A stretch of 9,270 nucleotides of DNA from Chlorobiota bacterium (GTDB taxonomy: Bacteria > Bacteroidota > Bacteroidia > Flavobacteriales > Flavobacteriaceae): contig JAADEB010000004.1 of NCBI GenBank assembly GCA_013153655.1, positions 1 through 9,270 of the forward strand, written 5' to 3'. A program made the position numbers and the translations under genes. Positions within the stretch are counted from its first letter, which is position 1. Every line of letters begins with the position of its first letter. Shown piece by piece: positions 1 through 5,152 of this stretch. A model generated the notes under the pieces. It worked only from the letters and a program-made list of their open reading frames with translations, was not told the origin of the DNA and ran no database searches.

Positions 1-16
1 TGTCCCACAGCAGGAG

Positions 17-70
17 ATTGCCACGGCTCCGCTTTCCTTTGCTTATTTCCAAGCGGCGGAGCCTCGCAAT
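17..70. repeat. Interrupted inverted repeat (hairpin) in intergenic DNA
   Basis: Two nested perfect arms can be read directly. ATTGC (17-21) pairs with GCAAT (66-70), and GGCTCCGC (25-32) pairs with GCGGAGCC (56-63). The arms are separated by small asymmetric gaps of 3 and 2 nt, and the loop is 23 nt. The outer motif, an ATTGC arm followed by GCAATGAC, resembles dispersed hairpin repeats I remember from intergenic DNA of many bacteria, but I cannot check copy number here. No T-run follows on either strand, so it does not look like an intrinsic terminator for the recQ unit that ends at 206. Confidence 0.6.
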
Positions 71-76
71 GACCGC

Positions 77-107
77 ACCGGTCACCGGTCACTCGTCATC
101 CGTCAAA
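77..107. repeat. Heptamer tandem array, about 4 units
   Basis: Four consecutive 7-bp units are visible when phased as SGTCANN: GGTCACC, GGTCACT, CGTCATC and CGTCAAA (80-107). Phased from 77, the first two units are identical copies of ACCGGTC. A shorter array of the same family (GGTCAAA, GGTCAAG) lies at 3188-3201. Period 7 is not a multiple of 3, and no gene covers the array. It looks like a degenerate simple intergenic repeat. Confidence 0.65.
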
Positions 108-112
108 ACTAT

Positions 113-189
113 CGATTTAACGATTCAACGATTTAACGGTTTAACAAATCTATTCAACTTTTCAACTATTCAACTATTCAACTATTCAA
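113..189. repeat. Octamer tandem array, 9 units
   Basis: There are four 8-bp units at 113-144 (CGATTTAA, CGATTCAA, CGATTTAA, CGGTTTAA). After a 5-bp interruption (CAAAT, 145-149) come five more at 150-189 (CTATTCAA, CTTTTCAA, then CTATTCAA three times). The consensus is roughly CNATTYAA. The left block carries CGAT-type and the right block CTAT-type units, as if each had expanded separately. The array sits 16 bp past the recQ stop codon and starts 5 bp after the heptamer array. No spacers are present, so it is not a CRISPR array. Confidence 0.8.
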
Positions 190-205
190 CAAAATCACCC
201 AACTC

Positions 206-2104
206 CTAACTCCCCCGCAAACAATACCTCCGCCCGCTATCCATTTCCACCAGCCGGCGATCCAAAAGCCTTTTCAAGGCCCGGTCCAGCAAAGCTTTAT
301 CGGGAATTTCGCCCCATAGCGTCTTATAGTCCGCACAGGATTGATGCTTCAACAATGCCAAGATTTTCTTTTCTGCCTCTCCTACCGTTTTTATTGTAGC
401 GCGCCGGCAATTATCACACCGGCCGCACGGCTCGCCTTCCGGCTCGCCGAAATATTTTTTCAGAAACCGCACCCGGCACGTTTTCGTTTCCAGGTAATCC
501 CACACAGCCTTGGCCTTTCGGCGTTTGGTTTCCATAAATCTTTCTATGGCCTTGCGGTGCATATTCAGGTAATGATCGTCGCGGTTCATGGTCATTTCCA
601 GGACGGTTTTGCCCTCGCCGGTTTCGTAGCTTATCCAACCTTGGCGCGCCAGTAGTTCCAAGTGGCGCTTCACGTCCTCGGTACGGCAATCCCATTTGCG
701 CGCCAGGTCATGCTCGCGCATTTTTACCTCTCCGTCGAAGATTTCCGGATAGGAGCGCGCCAGGAGTTCCAACACCTTCCAATGGCGCCCGCGTCCACGC
801 ATGCCATCCAAATGCTGACGAAGGAGGTGCGGTTCGCTGAGTATCTGCACCCGCGAAAGACGTTTGGCCTCACGGTCCAGGCGAAGCAAACCGTATTTTT
901 CCAAAATACCGATGATGTTGTATGCCGCATAAACGCCTATGCCCATGCGCCGTGCCAAAGCTTCCAAATCCGTTTCGTGGCGCGTCCCTTCGCCTTCGCC
1001 CGGTGCCATATGCCACAGACCCATGAGCCGGCCGTACAAGCGGCGTATCGACTCAAACGAAGGCGTTTGCCACCGGAGCATGGCCTCGAAAGTGTCGAAA
1101 TCCGTCCCGTCGTACAGGATCAACGAATCCGAAGGCAATCCGTCGCGACCCGCCCGTCCGCTTTCCTGCACATATTGTTCCGGACTCCACGGTACGTCGA
1201 AATGCACCACGCGCCTTACATCCGGCTTGTCGATTCCCATTCCGAAAGCGCTGGTGGCCACCACCACCGGAATGCGGTTATCGAGCCAATCCCGCAGGCG
1301 TGCGCTTTTTTCATCCGCCGTCATTCCGCCGTGAAAAGCCGTGGCCGCCAAACCGCGCCGCCGCAAATAATCCGCCACCGTTTGCGCCCGCTTGCGCGTG
1401 TTGACATACACCACCGCCGGGTCGCCCGGTTTGAGAAATTCGTACAAATGCATGGCTTTGTCCGCCGTACGCCGCACGGCATAACGAATGTTCGGCCGGT
1501 AGAACGACAACACAAAACGCGCCGGATCCTTCATGCGCAATTGCCGCTCGATGTCGTCGCGCACTTCGGGACGCGCCGTGGCCGTAAGCGCCAGCATGGG
1601 AACCGGCCGATCCAATAAAGCCCGGAAATCTCCGATTTCCAAAAACTCAGGCCGGAAATCATGCCCCCATTCCGACACGCAATGCGCCTCGTCCACCACC
1701 ATCAGGCCTATATCGTAATGCGGCAAATGCTCGCGTATCAATGGATTTTTGAGCCGCTCCGGCGACAGGAAAAGGAAACGGTAACCGCCGTAACGCAGGT
1801 TTTCCAAAGCTTCGCGCAAGCGGGTCCGCGACAGGCTACCCGTTAGCGCCATGGCCTTAATGCCGCGGCGCATCAAGGAGGCGGTTTGGTCTTCCATCAA
1901 AGCCACCAACGGCGACACCACCACCGTAAGCCGCCCCATATACATGCCCGCCACCTGGTAGATCACCGATTTGCCGAAACCCGTCGGCAACACGGCCAGC
2001 ACGTCCCGCCCCGAAACCACTTCGGCGATAATCTCCCGCTGCGGGTAACGAAACGAATCGTAGCCCCAATATTTTTTCAGGATAGCCCGGAACGGATCAT
2101 TCAT
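206..2104 (-). CDS. recQ: RecQ-family ATP-dependent DNA helicase
   Basis: This 632-residue superfamily 2 helicase is predicted to unwind DNA 3'-5' in recombination and fork repair in the cytoplasm. Visible motifs are Walker A LPTGFGKS (39-46), DEAHC (138-142), the RecQ aromatic-rich loop SEWGHDFRPEF (144-154), LTATA (173-177) and motif VI QESGRAGRDG (313-322). A four-cysteine zinc site (C543, C560, C563, C566) has the same C-x16-C-x2-C-x2-C spacing as E. coli RecQ. About 190 residues with winged-helix-like character lie between the helicase core and the zinc site, and only about 66 residues follow it, so no HRDC domain is evident. I recall this order from a Bacteroidota RecQ paralogue, so it is probably not a rearrangement. 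Walker A has F where GGGKS is usual. The start MNDPF at 2104 was chosen because it overlaps the upstream gene's stop by 8 bp (ATGAATGA), a typical coupling arrangement. An in-frame ATG at 2164 would add 20 residues lying inside the neighbour. The stop is TAG at 208-206. Confidence 0.92.
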   Translation of the reverse strand: MNDPFRAILKKYWGYDSFRYPQREIIAEVVSGRDVLAVLPTGFGKSVIYQVAGMYMGRLTVVVSPLVALMEDQTASLMRRGIKAMALTGSLSRTRLREALENLRYGGYRFLFLSPERLKNPLIREHLPHYDIGLMVVDEAHCVSEWGHDFRPEFLEIGDFRALLDRPVPMLALTATARPEVRDDIERQLRMKDPARFVLSFYRPNIRYAVRRTADKAMHLYEFLKPGDPAVVYVNTRKRAQTVADYLRRRGLAATAFHGGMTADEKSARLRDWLDNRIPVVVATSAFGMGIDKPDVRRVVHFDVPWSPEQYVQESGRAGRDGLPSDSLILYDGTDFDTFEAMLRWQTPSFESIRRLYGRLMGLWHMAPGEGEGTRHETDLEALARRMGIGVYAAYNIIGILEKYGLLRLDREAKRLSRVQILSEPHLLRQHLDGMRGRGRHWKVLELLARSYPEIFDGEVKMREHDLARKWDCRTEDVKRHLELLARQGWISYETGEGKTVLEMTMNRDDHYLNMHRKAIERFMETKRRKAKAVWDYLETKTCRVRFLKKYFGEPEGEPCGRCDNCRRATIKTVGEAEKKILALLKHQSCADYKTLWGEIPDKALLDRALKRLLDRRLVEMDSGRRYCLRGS

Positions 2105-2663
2105 ATTTGTCCAAAACGTCCAAAATAAAATCGGCACGTTTTTCCACCGTGCCGAAGGGTACAAAAATCAGGAAATATTCCAACTCCATGTACATGTTTA
2201 CCAAGCGATTGTGTATCAACTGTGCCTGGTTGAAACTCTCGTAGCGCTCGAAATCGTTTACATAAATTTCCTGCCACGGCGGCATGATAAACACGGGTTG
2301 GTTGTAGCGATACCGGTGGCAATATTCCATAAACTCCTCAGGCACAGGCGTTTTGCTATACCGCATATAGGCCGGCACGTCCGGAATACCGCGGTCGAAA
2401 AACACCAGGTCCGTGTCCATTTGCTGCGCTTCCTCCCATTGGCGCACGCGCCCTTCGATGAGTTTTTTGCTAAACAGCAGCGGATCGGTCAGGAAAAGCT
2501 GGTCGATGCCTTGCTTTTTGGCCTCGCGAATCACCTCGCGCGACACCTCCGGCATGGCGTTGTAGCCCCTGCGTATCAGCTCGTTAATGACGGTGGATTT
2601 ACCGGTACCGGGACCCCCGGTAATGACGATTTTTTTCGGTCCGGATGTTTTTCTCTTGTCCAT
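2097..2663 (-). CDS. P-loop NTPase, AAA_28 family (kinase-like, function unassigned)
   Basis: This is a 188-residue single-domain P-loop protein. Walker A is GGPGTGKST (16-24), very close to the N-terminus, and a Walker B-like strand VFFDRG is at 87-92. A conserved RGIPD...Y block follows, then PPWQEIYVNDFERYE (128-142). This pattern matches the small Bacteroidota AAA_28 (PF13521) proteins, whose fold is related to nucleotide/nucleoside kinases such as the NadR ribosylnicotinamide-kinase domain. The substrate is unknown and I do not infer one. The start MDKRK at 2663 places Walker A where the family has it; an upstream ATG at 2720 would add 19 atypical residues (KKTEWEGCFFEK...) and would overlap the promoter-like box. 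The gene is first in a two-gene unit: its TGA stop (2099-2097) overlaps the recQ start. The function of such pairs is not known to me, and co-transcription is inferred only from the overlap. Confidence 0.85.
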   Translation of the reverse strand: MDKRKTSGPKKIVITGGPGTGKSTVINELIRRGYNAMPEVSREVIREAKKQGIDQLFLTDPLLFSKKLIEGRVRQWEEAQQMDTDLVFFDRGIPDVPAYMRYSKTPVPEEFMEYCHRYRYNQPVFIMPPWQEIYVNDFERYESFNQAQLIHNRLVNMYMELEYFLIFVPFGTVEKRADFILDVLDKYE

Positions 2664-2666
2664 GAG

Positions 2667-2697
2667 CAAAAATATAACTTGCTTTTCAAAAAAACAA
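2667..2697 (-). promoter_or_regulatory. Candidate Bacteroidota-type promoter for the NTPase-recQ unit
   Basis: Read on the minus strand, TATTTTTG (2674-2667) fits the Bacteroidota -7 box TAnnTTTG exactly. A TTG (2697-2695) lies 20 nt upstream, within the usual 19-21 nt spacing to the -33 box TTTG (3 of 4 matches). The box ends only 3 nt before the chosen ATG at 2663, so the transcript would be leaderless or nearly so. A/T-rich DNA makes chance matches common, so this is a moderate call. Confidence 0.4.
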
Positions 2698-2816
2698 CCT
2701 TCCCACTCCGTTTTTTTCAAATATTATGGTTTTTTGGCTTCCTGATGTGCCGGAATTATATGCGCATTCAACTTGACGCTTTATTAACATCTTCACTTTA
2801 CTACAAACTTATATGC

Positions 2817-2858
2817 TTTTGTTCTTTTTTCTTGATAAAAAAGAACCAAAAAATCAAG
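2817..2858. repeat. Double palindrome with interlocking arms (pseudoknot-capable)
   Basis: GTTCTTTTTT (2821-2830) and AAAAAAGAAC (2837-2846) form a perfect 10-bp inverted repeat around the 6-nt loop CTTGAT (2831-2836). That loop is itself perfectly complementary to ATCAAG (2853-2858), which lies six bases (CAAAAA) beyond the stem. With a one-base bulge the stem extends into TTTT (2817-2820) and AAAA (2848-2851), although the extension competes for bases near the second arm. The pattern resembles intergenic repeats I remember from Bacteroidota genomes, in which a CTTGA...TCAAG pair overlaps an A/T stem. It may therefore be one copy of a dispersed element, but copy number cannot be tested here. 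Confidence 0.65.
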
Positions 2859-3187
2859 GCAAAAATATGCTTCCTTGCGCCCTTTCCCGCCAAACGGCCG
2901 GCCCGCATTTTTGCCAGGCCAACGCGCTTATCCGCCTCGCGGCGGATTTAGGTTATTCCCTCAGAAAAACCAACCTTCCCTTTTCCAAAAGTGTATTTTT
3001 ATGGCATACAGCAAATTATATAAAAACAACGCTTGTTTGACACATCCCTTTGTAAATTAACCCAAAATTTTCCGGCGTATTTTCCTTCGGATTTTCTTTT
3101 TCTCCGAGGCATAAGCTCCGGGTTTGCCGTTTTTTTTTAGCGGAACGCCTCCGGAACCCCTTTCCCGCTTCAAGGAGCAAGGCTAAC

Positions 3188-3209
3188 GGTCAAAGGTCAA
3201 GGTGACGGT
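3188..3209. repeat. Short heptamer repeat, same family as at 77-107
   Basis: GGTCAAA (3188-3194) and GGTCAAG (3195-3201) are adjacent 7-bp copies, followed by the degenerate GTGACGG (3202-3208). They share the GTCA core with the array at 77-107. No gene covers them. Confidence 0.45.
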
Positions 3210-3282
3210 ACGGTAAAATACGGATGCGGCAATAAACGGCACTCGTTACTTTTAGCTTGCTCCTTTTCCCTTTCTCCTGCCC

Positions 3283-3394
3283 CGAGGGTTTCCTTCGGCG
3301 GCTCCGGGAGCCCTCGTGCGCGGACGAATGTCCTTGCACGGGTCTCCCTTCGCACCGGGGGAGCCGGCCGGCGGTCGCCGTCCGTCTCCCCCGG
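3283..3394. repeat. GC-rich island with strong inverted repeats
   Basis: Several perfect inverted repeats lie in a stretch of about 74% GC (3281-3420), in sharp contrast with the A/T-rich DNA downstream. CGAGGG (3283-3288) pairs with CCCTCG (3311-3316), enclosing the near-perfect palindrome GGCTCC-G-GGAGCC (3300-3312). CCGGGGGAG (3355-3363) pairs with CTCCCCCGG (3386-3394) around a 22-nt loop that itself contains GGCG/CGCC. The island could be a structured RNA, a dispersed repeat or a remnant of a mobile element. I recognise none of these specifically. Confidence 0.5.
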
Positions 3395-4011
3395 CGGCCG
3401 GCAAGCCCCTATCGGGTCTTCCGTCCGTTTGGGTTTATATATGTATTTCCAGATATAAGGGACTACAAACCCTCTTGCCCGCCATGTCGACATAATCTGT
3501 TTTCCGCAAGCCGTTTTTCATTTTTTAGTGACTATATCCGAATCCTATGGAAATATAAAAACCATAACTTATATGCTACATTTCCCCGGCAAAAACCCGG
3601 CAACTTTTCTCCTCCCGGATTTATGAAACATGTAAATATCAAGGGCGGGAATTAATATTATTTTATCGAAAAACACGCTTTACCGGTCCTATTGCACTAT
3701 GGTAGAATTAAATAATTTTATGGATGTTTGTCTGTCTTGGTACAAAAAATCATTTACTGAATCCTCCCGCCGAACCGTATCGCCACCGCAGAGAATATCA
3801 TGCAAAAACATATTTCCCTGCACCCATTCCCTCCGAGGGCTCTCTTTATTTAGCCTACCATTGAACTTATCAAACAGGGAACGAATTTAGAATTTTTATT
3901 TTATGTCTGTCCAATCCTTAATCAATATACTTCATTTTTCAATAAAAGCATATATTTGAATACAATCCAAGAATCCAATCCAAGTTAAAATTTTTACTTC
4001 TCTTAAAAGAT

Positions 4012-4025
4012 TTGACATACGTCAA
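4012..4025. promoter_or_regulatory. Candidate FNR/CRP-family operator upstream of actA
   Basis: TTGAC-ATAC-GTCAA is a perfect 5-bp palindrome with a 4-nt spacer. This is the architecture of FNR/CRP-superfamily sites (the FNR consensus is TTGAT-N4-ATCAA; TTGAC half-sites occur for some relatives). It lies about 70 bp upstream of the TATATTTG box at 4090, a reasonable place for an activator of an aerobic respiratory operon. It is a single site in A/T-rich DNA, and which regulator would bind is unknown. Confidence 0.35.
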
Positions 4026-4089
4026 TTAATCTTCTTATTTAAATTGATTCTAAATTATAAATAAACTGAAAATCATCATAAACATTTCA

Positions 4090-4097
4090 TATATTTG
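4090..4097 (+). promoter_or_regulatory. Candidate -7 promoter element of the act operon
   Basis: TATATTTG matches the Bacteroidota -7 consensus TAnnTTTG exactly. The -33 position is poor: only ACTG at 4065-4068, 21 nt upstream, where TTTG is preferred. A weak -33 would fit a promoter that needs an activator, such as one bound at 4012-4025. Transcription from here would give a leader of roughly 40 nt before the actA ATG at 4146. Confidence 0.45.
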
Positions 4098-4145
4098 TGC
4101 CGTTTTCAAAATCAATCGAGAATCGAAAAAATTAATACTCAACTT

Positions 4146-5120
4146 ATGAAAGATGCATTATTAAGGACAAGCGGTTGGAAACATTTTCTACTGCTTCTGA
4201 TGGTGTCGATGCTTTTTCATTTACCGTCTTACGGGTACACGAACATGGATAATGCCGGCATGTCCGGCATAGTTCGTATTGCCCCCCCTGCCGAGGGCGG
4301 TAAATCGAGCACGAAACAGGTTAAGAAGGCCGCCGCCAAGGACAGAAGTTCTTACGACCAAATCAACCCCGAATTCCGTAACATCGGACCCGGATTCGGC
4401 GGGATGAATGCGGTGCCTTTTTGGATTTCCGTGGTGGTTTTCCTCCTGGCCATGGGAGGAATAATCAAAGGGAAGAACAAAGTCGTGAAAAACATTTCCA
4501 AACTGGCGGCTTTGATTGCTTTCGGTGTGATTTCCTACATCACTTATTGGGAAGCACGCGCCTTGGGCCGTCAGCAAGGTTATGCGCCGGTGCAACCCAT
4601 ATGGTTTTCGCACAAGGTACACGTTACCCAAAACAAAATCGACTGTGAATATTGCCATGTGGACGTTCGCGAAAGCCGTCATGCCGGCATTCCCAGTCTC
4701 AACGTTTGTATGAACTGTCACAGTACGGTCAACAAAGGAAAAAATTCCGGAACCCAGGAAATCGCAAAAATTTACGATTATTTGGGCTACAACCCCAAAA
4801 CGCGTCAATACGATAAACCGGGCAAACCCATTCAATGGATCAAGGTTCACAACTTGCCCGATCATGTTTACTTCAACCATGCCCAACACGTACAAGCCGG
4901 TAATGTGGACTGTGAAGAATGTCACGGACCGGTGGAAAAAATGGACCGCGTGGTGGAATATAAAGAACTGAGCATGAAATTCTGCTTGGATTGTCACCGC
5001 GAGCGTAACATCATCACCGACAATCAGTATTACGCTTTATACAAATTTCACCTGAACCCGGGTGAAAAACCCAAAGTAAAAGACATCGGCGGACAGGATT
5101 GTTCCTCGTGTCATTATTAA
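4146..5120 (+). CDS. actA: Alternative complex III subunit ActA, pentaheme cytochrome c
   Basis: This 324-residue electron-transfer subunit passes electrons from the ActB iron-sulfur/quinol side towards the periplasmic acceptor or oxidase. Five CxxCH heme c sites are visible: CEYCH (167-171), CMNCH (188-192), CEECH (256-260), CLDCH (280-284) and CSSCH (319-323, almost at the C-terminus). The N-terminus has a hydrophobic segment (about 13-27) that could be a signal or anchor, then a charged linker, then two probable membrane helices (about 88-106 and 117-135). The heme domain after them fits a periplasmic cytochrome c7/c3-like fold, and the motifs PIWFSHKVHV and VYFNHAQHV resemble known ActA. 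The ATG at 4146 was preferred over an upstream TTG at 4095 because the TTG lies inside the promoter box. Flavobacterial ActA, as I remember it, carries an extra N-terminal monoheme domain; this one has no CxxCH before residue 167. The stop is 32 nt before actB. Confidence 0.93.
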   Translation: MKDALLRTSGWKHFLLLLMVSMLFHLPSYGYTNMDNAGMSGIVRIAPPAEGGKSSTKQVKKAAAKDRSSYDQINPEFRNIGPGFGGMNAVPFWISVVVFLLAMGGIIKGKNKVVKNISKLAALIAFGVISYITYWEARALGRQQGYAPVQPIWFSHKVHVTQNKIDCEYCHVDVRESRHAGIPSLNVCMNCHSTVNKGKNSGTQEIAKIYDYLGYNPKTRQYDKPGKPIQWIKVHNLPDHVYFNHAQHVQAGNVDCEECHGPVEKMDRVVEYKELSMKFCLDCHRERNIITDNQYYALYKFHLNPGEKPKVKDIGGQDCSSCHY

Positions 5121-5152
5121 TATATAATGTATAACATCGAAAAGTATCGATT

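Larger units (their letters stand above)
2664..4145. other. Long divergent intergenic region (about 1.5 kb) with no convincing gene
   Basis: This separates the minus-strand NTPase-recQ unit from the plus-strand act operon. It is a mosaic. Positions 2700-2820 are A/T-rich. Positions 2817-2858 hold a double palindrome. Positions 2870-2950 are G/C-richer with no coding signal. Positions 2990-3060 are A/T-rich. Positions 3060-3280 are mixed sequence with a T10 run near 3130 and heptamer repeats at 3188-3201. Positions 3281-3420 form an island of about 74% GC with inverted repeats. Positions 3500-4145 are strongly A/T-rich and contain the probable act control elements. Short open frames exist (for example 3197-3493 minus and 3699-3890 plus), but none has recognisable domains, a ribosome binding site or plausible composition. 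No tRNA, tmRNA, RNase P or SRP RNA signature was seen. Confidence 0.7.

Noticed and set aside
17..70. Intrinsic terminator for recQ
   Set aside because: The stem is interrupted, the loop is long, and no T-run follows on the minus strand.
113..189. CRISPR-like array
   Set aside because: The units are 8 bp with no spacers and no cas gene nearby; this is a simple tandem repeat.
18..209. 63-codon plus-strand open frame at the left edge
   Set aside because: It is built from the hairpin and the 7-bp and 8-bp repeats, has no domain, and its repetitive residues are a by-product of the arrays.
662..1618. 318-codon plus-strand open frame
   Set aside because: It is antisense to the recQ helicase core, which has complete family motifs; this frame has none.
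2211..2951. 246-codon plus-strand open frame
   Set aside because: It is antisense to the NTPase and runs into the palindromic spacer; its His/Phe-rich composition is typical of an antisense frame.
3699..3890. 63-codon plus-strand open frame in the actA upstream region
   Set aside because: No domain or ribosome binding site is seen, and the frame lies in A/T-rich spacer DNA.
4095..4145. TTG start for actA adding 17 residues
   Set aside because: The TTG is part of the TATATTTG promoter box, and the added residues are polar and precede what looks like the true leader.
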